Below are positions 19,062-27,857 of a stretch of DNA of 64,000 nt, in pieces (within the stretch, counting starts at the first letter, position 1; each line of letters opens with the position of its first letter). The notes beneath the pieces were generated by a model. It was not told the origin of the DNA, did not search any database, and saw nothing but the letters and a program-made list of their open reading frames with translations. This DNA comes from Methanocaldococcus infernus ME (GTDB taxonomy: Archaea > AGJL01 > Methanococci > Methanococcales > Methanocaldococcaceae): NCBI RefSeq assembly GCF_000092305.1, contig NC_014122.1, positions 1,077,390 through 1,141,389 of the forward strand, given 5' to 3'. The position numbers were made by a program, and so were the translations under genes.

Positions 19062-21803
19062 ATGATAGAGAGGGTTAAGGAATTTTTTGATAAAAAACCT
19101 TGGCTTTTGACAGTAGTAATTATCTTGTTACTAATGTTCCTAAGTTTTCAGCTTAGAGCCCAAACTGCAGATATGAAATTTGCCAAAAATGAGGAAATAA
19201 AAAAGTTATTTTCAGATGAGCATGGAAGGATGTATCTCTTGGCCTTAGATCCTTATTATTACTTAAGATTAACAGAGAACCTTTATAAGCATGGCCATGT
19301 TGGAGAAACTTTAAAAGTTGTTGATGGTAAGCTTGTTCCTTATGACACTTGTCAATATGCTCCTCCAGGCCATCCTGTTCCTTGGGAACCTCCAGTTATA
19401 TGTTTAGTAGAGCTCTTAATCTATTATATCTGGCATTCAATTGATCCAACAGTAACCATAATGAATGCTGCCTTCTGGTTTCCACCACTGTTAAGTATGC
19501 TCCTCCCAATCCCAGTATTCTTTATAGTTAGGAGAATAACTAATAGTAACCTTGGAGCATTGGTTGGTTCAATAGTTATAATTTCAGCCCCTTCCTTACT
19601 TTATAAAACCTGTGGAGGATTTGCAGACACTCCAATTTTTGAAGTTCTTCCACTACTCTTTATAGTGTGGTTTATCTTTGAAGCTATCCATAATATCAAT
19701 AATTCTAAAATAGTAAATAAAGAGCTCAAGTCCTTCCCAACTTTATACCTAATAGTTTCAATTGTATTAGTAGGAATAGTTGGAGCACTGCTTAATAACT
19801 TAGATGGAGAGATAGTTGTTAAGTTAGCTATTTCTTTTTACTCATTGTCAGTACTTCTAATCTTATTAGGGTTAGTTTATGTTGCTAAGAGATATTTAGA
19901 AAATAGAGAGATAGAGTTTGAAGTCTTCCTAACCTTAGCTTTATTAGTAACTCTCTTAGCCCCAAAAATGTGGGGCGCTTGGTGGTATGGCTTTGATATA
20001 GTCTCATTATTCTTAATTGTATATGCTGGAATCCAGTACTTTATAAATAAGAGTAAGGTTAAGATCCTTGAAAGATTGGAGATGAAAAATACTGTCTTCT
20101 TAGCAGTTTCTTACATTTTACTATCTTTCATCCTACTAACTTTAGTTTATGGAATTAACTTAGCTCTATCTCCAATAACATCACCAATTGGTTATCAGAA
20201 AGTTTTATCCTCCTATTCTTTATCAGTTGGTTGGCCAAATGTATTTACAACTGTTTCTGAGTTAGCTAAGCCAAATTCTTGGAATGAAATTTTCTACAAT
20301 GCTATTGGCTCTCCATACATAGCACTCTTAGGAATCTTTGGATCCATACTTTCAGTTATCCTACTAAGAAAGGAGAAAATAGGAGTTGATATTAAATACT
20401 CTCTACTTCTCCTTATTTGGCTTGTTGTAACTTTATATGCAGCTACAAAGGGGATAAGGTTTGCTTCCTTAGCAACATCTCCATTAGCTATAGGCTTTGG
20501 AGTTTTTATAGGGCAGATGATTAATTTACTAAGAAGAGGAGACATCTTCCTCTATATTATAGCCCTTCCTTCTGTTATTATAGGGCTTATTATATTAATT
20601 AAAAGCTATACTAAAATTCCTTTAATTTTAGTTCCTACAACTTATGTTCCTTACATGGCCATAGGATTTTTAGTTACTTTAGCTATCTTAATAGTCTATA
20701 AGTTAGCTGATTTAATTAAAAGTAAGGATAACAAAAAAGAACTCTTTATAAAAGTCTCAGCTCTACTTCTCTGTATCTCAGCTATCTTACCACCATTAGC
20801 TATGGCTGTTCCTTTCTCAGTGGCTCCAACATTTAACAATGGCTGGAAAGAGAGTTTAGAGTGGATCAAGGAAGAGACTCCTAAGAATGCTGTCATAACT
20901 TGCTGGTGGGATAATGGACATATCTATACTTGGACAACAAGAAAGATGGTAACTTTTGATGGAGGTTCTCAGAACACTCCAAGAGCTTACTGGGTTGGTA
21001 GAGCCTTTGCTACATCAAATGAGAATTTATCAATAGGAATTTTAAGAATGTTAGCTACAAGTGGAGATGAAGCTTATAAAGAGAATGGAATATTGTGGAA
21101 CTACACTAAAGGAAACATCTCTAAGATTGTTAAAATATTAAATGAAATTCTTCCTGTAAAGAGAAGTGAAGCTTACAAGATATTAACTGAGAAATATAAG
21201 TTAAAAGAGAGTGATGCCTTAAAGTTGTTGAACTACACTCATCCAGAACATCCAAATCCTGATTATTTAATAACATACAATAGAATGACTGACATAGCTC
21301 CAGTTTGGAGTATGTTTGGCTTCTGGAACTTCTCTTTACCTTCAAATACCCCAAATGAGAAGAGAGAGAAAGGCTATTTCCTTAAGGGAATATGTACAGT
21401 AAGAGGAGACATTATTGTAAGTAATATAAAGCAAAACCCATATATTTATGCTACACTGGTAAACTTAAGTAGTGGTAAAGTCTTCAGCTATGTTATTTAC
21501 AACAACCAACCAGTGGGAACAATAAATATTCACAAAGTCTATATAAAGTCAGGAGACTTTGTTAAGGTGATTGAAGTAAATAACTCTGGAGAATTCTCAA
21601 TCTTTGTTAGACCAGATAAAGGAATTTCTTGGTTATCAACAAGAAACTTGGAAGATAGTATTTATGCTAAACTCCATTTCTTAGATGGATATGGCTTAAA
21701 GCATATTAAATTAGTTAAAGCCTCCTTAGATCCTACAAACTTTGGAATCCAGCCAGGGTTTAGAGTTTATGAAGTTGATTATGGAAAGGAATATTTAAAC
21801 TAA
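19062..21803 (+). CDS. aglB: Oligosaccharyltransferase AglB (STT3 family)
   Basis: AglB moves a lipid-linked glycan to Asn in N-x-S/T sequons of surface proteins. The 913-residue protein has an N-terminal multi-span membrane half (first helix at about residues 14-31) with the acidic DPYYYLR site in the first external loop, and a C-terminal globular half with the family signature in the form WWDNG (CWWDNGHIYTW; the more usual form is WWDYG). ATG at 19062 follows GTGATCAAGT. It comes 6 nt after DUF190. Many predicted surface proteins in this window carry N-x-S/T sites. Confidence 0.95.
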   Translation: MIERVKEFFDKKPWLLTVVIILLLMFLSFQLRAQTADMKFAKNEEIKKLFSDEHGRMYLLALDPYYYLRLTENLYKHGHVGETLKVVDGKLVPYDTCQYAPPGHPVPWEPPVICLVELLIYYIWHSIDPTVTIMNAAFWFPPLLSMLLPIPVFFIVRRITNSNLGALVGSIVIISAPSLLYKTCGGFADTPIFEVLPLLFIVWFIFEAIHNINNSKIVNKELKSFPTLYLIVSIVLVGIVGALLNNLDGEIVVKLAISFYSLSVLLILLGLVYVAKRYLENREIEFEVFLTLALLVTLLAPKMWGAWWYGFDIVSLFLIVYAGIQYFINKSKVKILERLEMKNTVFLAVSYILLSFILLTLVYGINLALSPITSPIGYQKVLSSYSLSVGWPNVFTTVSELAKPNSWNEIFYNAIGSPYIALLGIFGSILSVILLRKEKIGVDIKYSLLLLIWLVVTLYAATKGIRFASLATSPLAIGFGVFIGQMINLLRRGDIFLYIIALPSVIIGLIILIKSYTKIPLILVPTTYVPYMAIGFLVTLAILIVYKLADLIKSKDNKKELFIKVSALLLCISAILPPLAMAVPFSVAPTFNNGWKESLEWIKEETPKNAVITCWWDNGHIYTWTTRKMVTFDGGSQNTPRAYWVGRAFATSNENLSIGILRMLATSGDEAYKENGILWNYTKGNISKIVKILNEILPVKRSEAYKILTEKYKLKESDALKLLNYTHPEHPNPDYLITYNRMTDIAPVWSMFGFWNFSLPSNTPNEKREKGYFLKGICTVRGDIIVSNIKQNPYIYATLVNLSSGKVFSYVIYNNQPVGTINIHKVYIKSGDFVKVIEVNNSGEFSIFVRPDKGISWLSTRNLEDSIYAKLHFLDGYGLKHIKLVKASLDPTNFGIQPGFRVYEVDYGKEYLN

Positions 21804-21955
21804 ATTTATTTTTTTAATAACTCTTTTAGCTATTAGATTTTCTAAAAAGTAAAATTTTTATAAAAAATTTTTGTAAAAATTTAAGTTGTCTCTCTTTTAA
21901 AAATAAGTTGTTAAGGAGAAAAAGGAGGTATTAAAATTCCTAATATGGTGATCTT
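21804..21955 (+). other. Upstream region of the sulfur-transport operon
   Basis: A 152-bp AT-rich gap after aglB. It holds T-runs just after the aglB stop that could end transcription, and a purine-rich GGAGAAAAAGGAGG stretch before the GGTGAT ribosome-binding site of the first YeeE gene. No gene or conserved RNA was recognised. Confidence 0.4.
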
Positions 21956-22417
21956 ATGAGAATCTCTCCATTAGTTGCTGGGCTCATAGGAGGCTTTGTA
22001 GCTGCTTTGTTACAAGCATTCTTTAATGTCTTCCCCCCTCCAGCTTATGGAGTTTGTATAGCATGTCATACAAGAGATTTAGTTAATTGGATTGTTAATA
22101 ATTTATTTGGAAGTAATTTAGGCTTAGCTCCTGTTTCTAAAGCCTTTCCAGTTTTAACAGTTGTTGGCATATTCATAGGAGCCTTTATAGCAGCCAATGC
22201 TCATAAGGAGTTTAAATTAAAAGAAACTCACAACCCTATAGTTGGCTTTGTTTTAGGAATCTTAGTTATTATCTTTGCCCTACTAATGGGAGGTTGTCCA
22301 TTGAGAGAAACAATAAGAACAGCTTATGGAGATATTATAGCTTTCATAAGTTTAATAGCCATGTTCATTGGGGTTATAGTTGCAAGTGAGGTTTATCTAA
22401 AAAGAAAGGCTTGGTGA
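21956..22417 (+). CDS. YeeE/YedE-family sulfur transporter subunit (half-size)
   Basis: A 153-residue membrane protein with about four helices. It carries the family motif GGCPLRE (about residues 119-125), whose cysteine is thought to bind sulfur compounds during uptake, plus an N-terminal CIACHTRD. Bacterial YeeE/TsuA is a single larger protein; here two half-size genes (this and the next, 4 nt apart) probably form a pair. ATG follows GGTGATCTT. It heads a run with DUF3343 and downstream genes, fitting uptake and delivery of sulfur or selenium. Confidence 0.88.
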   Translation: MRISPLVAGLIGGFVAALLQAFFNVFPPPAYGVCIACHTRDLVNWIVNNLFGSNLGLAPVSKAFPVLTVVGIFIGAFIAANAHKEFKLKETHNPIVGFVLGILVIIFALLMGGCPLRETIRTAYGDIIAFISLIAMFIGVIVASEVYLKRKAW

Positions 22418-22421
22418 AAAA

Positions 22422-22889
22422 ATGCTTCATGTCATAGGAACTTTTATTTTTGGGATAATATTGGGCTATCTCTTCCAAAGGGCAAGGATGTGCTTTATTG
22501 GAGGGATGAGAGATCTATATCTAATTAGAGATACTTGGCTAATTAAGGGACTTTTTGGTTTCTTCATTGGAGCTTTGATAGGTTATATAATATTTAGTGC
22601 TATTGGAAAAATTCCTGCTTTCCCATGGTTTGTAGCAAAAGGCTTAACTCCAATTCCAGGAGATCCTTTAGGAGCAAAAGGTTCTTTAATTGGCCATCTA
22701 ATTTTAGCCATTATAGGAGGCTTTGGAGTGGGCTTTTTCTCAGTTATCCAAGGGGGCTGTCCATTAAGAAACTATGTAATGGCTGCTGAGGGAAATAAGA
22801 CAGCTATGGCTTATATAGTTGGGCTGTGTGTTGGAGCTATTATCTTCCATACTGTTGTAGCTCCACTTGTTAAAATGCTCTTATTATAA
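22422..22889 (+). CDS. YeeE/YedE-family sulfur transporter, second half-size subunit
   Basis: A 155-residue membrane protein with about four helices, paralogous to the gene before it. Motifs: FQRARMCFIGGMRDL (about residues 19-33) with a conserved cysteine, and QGGCPLRNYVMAAEG (about 117-131), the second cysteine motif of the family. ATG follows GGTGA with 4-nt spacing. Likely forms a heterodimeric channel with the preceding subunit. Confidence 0.88.
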   Translation: MLHVIGTFIFGIILGYLFQRARMCFIGGMRDLYLIRDTWLIKGLFGFFIGALIGYIIFSAIGKIPAFPWFVAKGLTPIPGDPLGAKGSLIGHLILAIIGGFGVGFFSVIQGGCPLRNYVMAAEGNKTAMAYIVGLCVGAIIFHTVVAPLVKMLLL

Positions 22890-22909
22890 ATTTTTTATTT
22901 TGTGGGACT

Positions 22910-23455
22910 ATGATCTTGGAAAAAGTTAAATCTCTATTTTCAAAAAGAGAAGATAGTAAAGAAGGAAAGGGATTAATTATTTTTAAAAGTGTTAAAGATG
23001 CTATGAAAGCTGAGAAGGTGTTAAAGGATTTTAATATAAGGGTTGTAGCTCCTCCTCCAGAGATTAGAGAGGGATGTGACTTAGCTATAGAGTATGAGTT
23101 AGTTGATGAAATAGGGATTAAAAGAATACTGAAAGAGAATAAAATAGAGCCTTTAAGGTTTATCTCTTTAAATGACTACTCTTTAAAGCCTTTAGAGCTT
23201 GTTAAGGTTAAATATATTGGAAACTTTGTTATGGTTAGATGTGGGAATATGAAAATAACCCTCAATAGAGAAGGGAAGATAGTCAATATCTCTGGTGGAG
23301 GTTGTCCAGATGTTCCTTATCTATCTTTGAAGTTGTTGGGAAAAAATATTTACAATAGTGAAGAGCCTAAGGATATTGGATATTCTCTCTGTGCATATAC
23401 ACTTCAGAAAGCCTTTGAAAGGGCAAGGGAAGAGGTGAAAAAATTAAGAGAATAA
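22910..23455 (+). CDS. DUF3343-containing protein, putative sulfur/selenium carrier
   Basis: A 181-residue soluble protein. Residues about 20-80 match the DUF3343 style (GLIIFKSVKDAMKAEKVLKD...VVAPPPEIREGCDLAIEYE), found beside TusA and YeeE genes in many genomes. The C-terminal part has ISGGGCPDVPYLSLKLLG and SLCAYTLQKAFERA, an extra cysteine domain. ATG at 22910. Its neighbours argue for a sulfur or selenium delivery role; the chemistry is not established. Confidence 0.8.
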   Translation: MILEKVKSLFSKREDSKEGKGLIIFKSVKDAMKAEKVLKDFNIRVVAPPPEIREGCDLAIEYELVDEIGIKRILKENKIEPLRFISLNDYSLKPLELVKVKYIGNFVMVRCGNMKITLNREGKIVNISGGGCPDVPYLSLKLLGKNIYNSEEPKDIGYSLCAYTLQKAFERAREEVKKLRE

Positions 23456-23835
23456 AGATAAAATTTAAAGACTTTGAGATTGAGGCTGAGCTTTATGAAG
23501 AGCTTGCTCCAAAGACAGTTAGGAAAATATTGGAAGGTCTTCCTATTAAAGGAATAGTTAATAGATGGGGAGATGAGATATATTTTGAAACTGAGGTTAT
23601 TGTTGATGAGGAAGAAAATTCTAAAGAAGTTGTTGAGCTTGGAGACATTGCCTACTGGATCCCTGGGAGAGCTATTTGCCTATTCTTTGGGAAGACCCCA
23701 ATAAGTGATGATAAAATAAGGCCTGCAAGTGCTGTTAATGTTATAGGAAAAATAATTAACATAGAAAAATATATTGATAAATTAAGAGAAGTTAAAGATG
23801 GAGAAGTTGTTGAAGTTAGAAGTGATGCTCAATGA
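23443..23835 (+). CDS. Cyclophilin-like protein (COG2164 type), probable ATT start
   Basis: A cyclophilin-fold protein of the DUF369/COG2164 type, with NRWGDEIYFE and DIAYWIPGRAICLFFG segments. The first standard start is a TTG at 23530 (101 residues), but the frame upstream is clearly coding: KIKFKDFEIEAELYEEL, then APKTVRKILEGLPIKG, supplies the expected first strand and helix. Between the stop at 23416 and 23530 there is no ATG, GTG or TTG. An ATT at 23443 lies exactly 4 nt after GGTGA (23434-23438), the usual spacing here, giving 130 residues. It overlaps the DUF3343 gene by 13 nt. Function unknown. Confidence 0.72.
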   Translation: MKRIKIKFKDFEIEAELYEELAPKTVRKILEGLPIKGIVNRWGDEIYFETEVIVDEEENSKEVVELGDIAYWIPGRAICLFFGKTPISDDKIRPASAVNVIGKIINIEKYIDKLREVKDGEVVEVRSDAQ

Positions 23836-24653
23836 TCATAGCTGGAACTTTGCCAATAAAAGGCTTAGACTTAGTTAGAGGAAAACCAAGGTTAGAGGGA
23901 AATAAATTAATCTTAAATAACTTGGAGATTCCAATATCTATGGGTACTTCTACACTTATAGCAAGTGCTATAAAAACCTTAGAATACTTTGGAGAGAATG
24001 AGTTAGAGGTTATAACTGCTGGAGATATAGGAGAAGGAGATGGAAGCTTAAAGATTTACAATGAGTTGAAGGAAGTTAATGATGACTTGTTAGTTATTCA
24101 TTACATAAAGCCAAAGATCTCAAAGATTAGGGAGATAGACTTTTCTCCAAAGATTATAGCTGATGCTGGAGGAATGTATGCTGCTAAGGCTGCAAATATT
24201 GGAGATAAATTTTTTCTCTTCCTTCCAGATGTTGGAGAACTCTCTTTCTTAGCTGATGAAAAAGCATATCATCCAGCATATGTTAGAGGCTTCATCTCTG
24301 AAGTTGATGATAGGGAAGTTCCTAAGCTAATTGAGAGAGCTTACAAAAATGTAAAGATGCCAAAATACTTAGTTGTTAAGGGAGAAAAAGACTATGTTGT
24401 TAGTGAGGGAAAGATTATTAAAACTATTGAAGAGCCTAAGATAGAAGCTATGGAGTGTATAGGAGGAACTGGAGACAGCTTAACAGGAATTATTTCCTCT
24501 TTAATTTCTCTCAACTTTAAGCCAGAAGAGGCCTGTATTTTGGGGTGTAAAGTAAATAGAGTTTTAGGAGAAATAAGTGAAGTGAAGCCTGATACAAAAA
24601 TTGAAACTTTAATAAAAAATATTCCAAAAGCTTTAAAAATTTTAAAGATTTAA
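23832..24653 (+). CDS. Ribokinase-superfamily / NAD(P)H-hydrate dehydratase-like protein
   Basis: A 273-residue alpha/beta protein. The C-terminal CIGGTGDSLTGIISSLISL (about residues 209-227) is the anion-hole and catalytic-Asp motif of ribokinase-like folds and of ADP-dependent NAD(P)H-hydrate dehydratase; GDIGEGDGSLKIY and IIADAGGMYAAK are other conserved patches. Which substrate it acts on cannot be decided. It starts inside the stop of the cyclophilin-like gene (ATGA), ending the run that begins with the YeeE genes, so a role linked to sulfur handling is possible. Confidence 0.7.
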   Translation: MIIAGTLPIKGLDLVRGKPRLEGNKLILNNLEIPISMGTSTLIASAIKTLEYFGENELEVITAGDIGEGDGSLKIYNELKEVNDDLLVIHYIKPKISKIREIDFSPKIIADAGGMYAAKAANIGDKFFLFLPDVGELSFLADEKAYHPAYVRGFISEVDDREVPKLIERAYKNVKMPKYLVVKGEKDYVVSEGKIIKTIEEPKIEAMECIGGTGDSLTGIISSLISLNFKPEEACILGCKVNRVLGEISEVKPDTKIETLIKNIPKALKILKI

Positions 24654-24659
24654 TTAAGC

Positions 24660-26843
24660 TTATTTTTTCATATTTATGTTTATGACTATTTTAACATTCT
24701 TCATAATAATCTGTATGCCTCTCTCTTTTATAATAGATTTAATATCTTCAAACTCCAACCCTTCTTTTTCCTCTTCTTCTTTCTCTTCCTTAACCTCTTC
24801 AACTTCTTCCTTACCAAGGGATTCAACGATCGGATGACCTTTCTCTTTTAAGAATTTAATTAGTTCGTCAACGCTACTTACATCTTCCTCTGTTGCTATC
24901 TTGTCATAGAGCTCTTCAGGGATAGCTTCTTTAACCCTCTCTTTCAACTCCTTAGGTAGCCACACTACTCTCTTCCAACCGCCATCTCCTTGTAAGAACT
25001 TAGGAGACATCATATAGCCAATAGAAACGCCAACAAAGCCAGGAACTTGCTTTCCTCCACTACACTGTCCAGCTATTGAAGAGAAAGGCAAGCCGAGAGG
25101 AGTTTCTCCTTTAAAGTTTCTATGCACTACTCCAAAGCCATCCACTTCTGGAATGTAAAAGACGACAGCTTCAAAGCAACCACAGGAAGTACAAGGATTA
25201 TTTAAAGCTGAGTGTAGGCAGAAAGACTCTACAGAGCCTTGAGATCTTTCAGAGACAACTTCATTAACTCCACTATAAACGCCAAGGGTTTCATCTAAGC
25301 ACTCTCCCTTAGGAATTTCAAATATTGGTCCATTAGGATCTATCTTAGCCGCTGCTCTTGCGTCTAAGTAGTTTATCCCTCCACATAACGCTGGCCTATC
25401 TGGAGTTATAACACAGACATGAGTAGGAGCGAAACTTTGGCACATTATACAGCCATAAAACACGTCAACATCTTCCTCTTTTAAAGCCCTTGTTCTCTCG
25501 TCTCTCTTTTTATAAATCTCCTTAGCCTTCTCCAACTCTTCCTTTATCTTCTCAGGATCTGTAATTATTGTAACTTCACAGCTCTTTATAAATGGGAACT
25601 CTTCCTTGAAGAGTTGTTTAACGACTTCTCCAATATGTTTTAATCTCAAACCCTTTTTAAAGCTCTCCTTTCCTATTCTAATCCATATCTGATCTCTCTG
25701 ATTTAAGTGCATAACTCCCTCTATGTAGTTAAAGAACTCGTGTATCCTCCTCTCTAAAACTCCTTCTAACTCCTCTTCTAAGTTGTCTCCACTAACCTTA
25801 ACAATAATAGCGAATGGATACCTCTCCCCTTCCTTCATCTCATCTAACTCTTTTCCAATAACCTCAACCTTATCCTCAGCGTTATCAACAACCTTAACCA
25901 ACTCAAAACCGAAACTCTTCGGCCCAGCGAGTTCAACATACATATCAGGCTTTCTTATCCTCTCTCCCTCATTCATCGGCCCTACTGAGACTGGAATCTT
26001 AAATTCTGAAACCTTAACCTCAATGCCCTTCATCTTTAAAGCTTTATCTACAATTTCATCTAAACTTGCCTTCTCTAAAGCTCCTTCAATTACTGGAACA
26101 TCATTATCAGTGATAACAGGAATTCCAGCCTTTATACATCCAGCTCCAGCTGATAAAGTTATATTATCCAACTCTCCCAAGGCTAAGACAACAGCAGGAA
26201 CCCTTTCTTTCAAATACTTTATAATTTCTTCAGTGTCTCCAGGCTTGACATTTCCAAAAATAAGAGGAGCCCTTATAGCTAAGTTAGCTGCATGTGAAGC
26301 TTTAGTTATCTCTTCTCCAATAGGAACTAATAATTTATCTAATCCAACCTCTATATTAGCCTCTTCAAGCTCTTTAACTATCTTTCCAACAAAGAGAGCT
26401 AATATATTTCTCTTCTGAATTTCTTCAATTAACTTCTTCAACTTTTCTTTATCTCCAACACTTCCCACAACCACAAAAATAGCTGGAATCTTCTTCTCAA
26501 CCAATGGAACCCCAAGCCCTCTTAAAACTTCATCAGGAATAAACCCTGAACCTTCTCCTTTAGCATACTTTAAAGCCTCAAGAGCTTCAGCACAGATTAA
26601 GGTTATTACTCCAGCATTAAGAGCATTTTCTAAGCTTTTTTCATCTTCAATTTTTAAGCTTTTTATTAATTCTTTTAAATCTTTAACATTTTCAACTTTC
26701 TTCCCTAAAAGTCCATAGATTATAGGTAAGTTATAACTTGTTCCAGGATAGCCTAACTTTAAGTTGTCATCTTCATCTTTTATAGTATTCCATGTCAATT
26801 CTAACACTTTTTTAGCACCATCAATTATATTCTCAACTACCAA
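24660..26843 (-). CDS. cdhC: Acetyl-CoA synthase beta subunit of the ACS/CODH complex
   Basis: CdhC carries the Ni-Fe-S A-cluster that joins methyl, CO and CoA into acetyl-CoA, the carbon-fixation step of methanogens. The 727-residue protein has an N-terminal domain (about 1-290) as in M. jannaschii and bacterial AcsB, then the core with CIMCQSF, CVITPDRPALCGG and CTSCGC, which supply A-cluster ligands. The tail is a Glu/Lys-rich linker plus a short KNVKIVININ strand. TTG at 26843 follows GGTGAGA. No other cdh genes are adjacent. The stretch 24828-25979 is strongly CpG-enriched compared with the rest of the gene. Confidence 0.95.
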   Translation of the reverse strand: MVVENIIDGAKKVLELTWNTIKDEDDNLKLGYPGTSYNLPIIYGLLGKKVENVKDLKELIKSLKIEDEKSLENALNAGVITLICAEALEALKYAKGEGSGFIPDEVLRGLGVPLVEKKIPAIFVVVGSVGDKEKLKKLIEEIQKRNILALFVGKIVKELEEANIEVGLDKLLVPIGEEITKASHAANLAIRAPLIFGNVKPGDTEEIIKYLKERVPAVVLALGELDNITLSAGAGCIKAGIPVITDNDVPVIEGALEKASLDEIVDKALKMKGIEVKVSEFKIPVSVGPMNEGERIRKPDMYVELAGPKSFGFELVKVVDNAEDKVEVIGKELDEMKEGERYPFAIIVKVSGDNLEEELEGVLERRIHEFFNYIEGVMHLNQRDQIWIRIGKESFKKGLRLKHIGEVVKQLFKEEFPFIKSCEVTIITDPEKIKEELEKAKEIYKKRDERTRALKEEDVDVFYGCIMCQSFAPTHVCVITPDRPALCGGINYLDARAAAKIDPNGPIFEIPKGECLDETLGVYSGVNEVVSERSQGSVESFCLHSALNNPCTSCGCFEAVVFYIPEVDGFGVVHRNFKGETPLGLPFSSIAGQCSGGKQVPGFVGVSIGYMMSPKFLQGDGGWKRVVWLPKELKERVKEAIPEELYDKIATEEDVSSVDELIKFLKEKGHPIVESLGKEEVEEVKEEKEEEEKEGLEFEDIKSIIKERGIQIIMKNVKIVININMKK

Positions 26844-26867
26844 AATCTCACCTAAATTTTTTATTTT

Positions 26868-26910
26868 ATTAAAGCTTTTAATCTAAAATAAAAGCCTATT
26901 TAATAAGCTT
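26868..26910. promoter_or_regulatory. Twin AAGCTT dyads upstream of cdhC
   Basis: In the 128-bp divergent gap between cdhC and the DUF2121 gene there is a near-palindrome ATTAAAGCTTTTAAT (26868-26882) and a related AATAAGCTTTAAA centred near 26907. The AAGCTT cores (26872-26877 and 26905-26910) are 33 bp apart, about three helical turns. This spacing is what a cooperatively bound regulator would use; the region also has T/A tracts that could serve as promoters. Confidence 0.35.
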
Positions 26911-26971
26911 TAAAAATCAGTTATTCAAATAATATGAAAAATCTCTACATTTGTAATACTTAGGTGGTATA

Positions 26972-27850
26972 ATGTCTCTAATTCTTTGTTACTTTGGAAA
27001 TAATGGGGCTATAATCTTAGGAGATAGGAGGGAAATGTTCTTTAGAGGAAATGAGGAGAAGAGGAAAGAGTTGGAAGAACTACTATATAGTGGAGAAATA
27101 AAGAGTGAGGAAGAGCTTAGAAAAAAAGCTGAAGAGCTTGGAGTTAAGATAATTATTGAAGATAAAAGAAGAAAGGTTTGGAAAATAAAAAATGTTGTTG
27201 TAGGGGAGGTTAGAAGCTTAGGGTTGGATGCTAAAAGAAGGAGAGTTTATGCTACAAAAAGAAAAGCTAAGATATTAGAAATTCTAAATGACCAAATTAT
27301 TGGGGAGAAGAACTTAGAAGGGTTCAGCATTATCATCTTCTCAAACAAATTTATTAAGGAGGAGATTAACAAATATCTAAAGGAGTATTATAGAGTATTA
27401 CCAATGAAAAGAATTGATGAGGTTGGGGAAATCTTTAAAGAGATATATAAAAAGGTCTCTTGGCATCCTACTTTAAGTGAAGAGTTTGATGTAGAAAAGA
27501 CAGATAAGGAAGAGGAAGACTTTGAAGAGGTTATAGAGGAAGATGTTAAAAAGTTATTTGAGTATAGGGAAGAATTGAAAAAGAAGTTAGTGGATTTTGG
27601 TAAGGTTATGGACATAGTTAATAGAATAGTCAAAAATGGAGAGATAGGAGAAGTGAAAAATGGAAAGCTACATTTATTTGATGACTATATAGCAGTAGAT
27701 TCAATAAAACCAAATCCTAAAACCTATAAGGTTATAGATATTGAAGGAGCTGAGGATGGAGACATAATAGTTATAGAAAATGGAGAAATGAAAGTAAAAG
27801 GAAAAGATAAAAAGGTTAACACTAACTATATTATTATAAAATCATGGTGA
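26972..27850 (+). CDS. DUF2121 protein
   Basis: A 292-residue soluble protein resembling the methanogen family DUF2121. The N-terminus ([21 protein letters not shown]) is similar in style to an Ntn-hydrolase/proteasome-like strand; the middle is Lys/Glu-rich and helical; the end is beta-rich ([16 protein letters not shown]). No catalytic assignment can be made. It is followed 7 nt later by a MinD-type ATPase and then by membrane proteins, and this order (I recall MJ0548-MJ0547) suggests a joint envelope or cell-division role. Confidence 0.72.
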   Translation: MSLILCYFGNNGAIILGDRREMFFRGNEEKRKELEELLYSGEIKSEEELRKKAEELGVKIIIEDKRRKVWKIKNVVVGEVRSLGLDAKRRRVYATKRKAKILEILNDQIIGEKNLEGFSIIIFSNKFIKEEINKYLKEYYRVLPMKRIDEVGEIFKEIYKKVSWHPTLSEEFDVEKTDKEEEDFEEVIEEDVKKLFEYREELKKKLVDFGKVMDIVNRIVKNGEIGEVKNGKLHLFDDYIAVDSIKPNPKTYKVIDIEGAEDGDIIVIENGEMKVKGKDKKVNTNYIIIKSW

Positions 27851-27857
27851 TTAAGAT

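Noticed and set aside
14548..23455. Selenocysteine (in-frame TGA) in the sulfur-relay genes.
   Set aside because: All key positions are ordinary cysteine codons and no readthrough frame or SECIS-like element was evident.
25783..26418. Plus-strand 211-codon frame antisense to cdhC.
   Set aside because: Low-complexity Ser/Thr/Pro translation typical of an antisense shadow; cdhC is certain.
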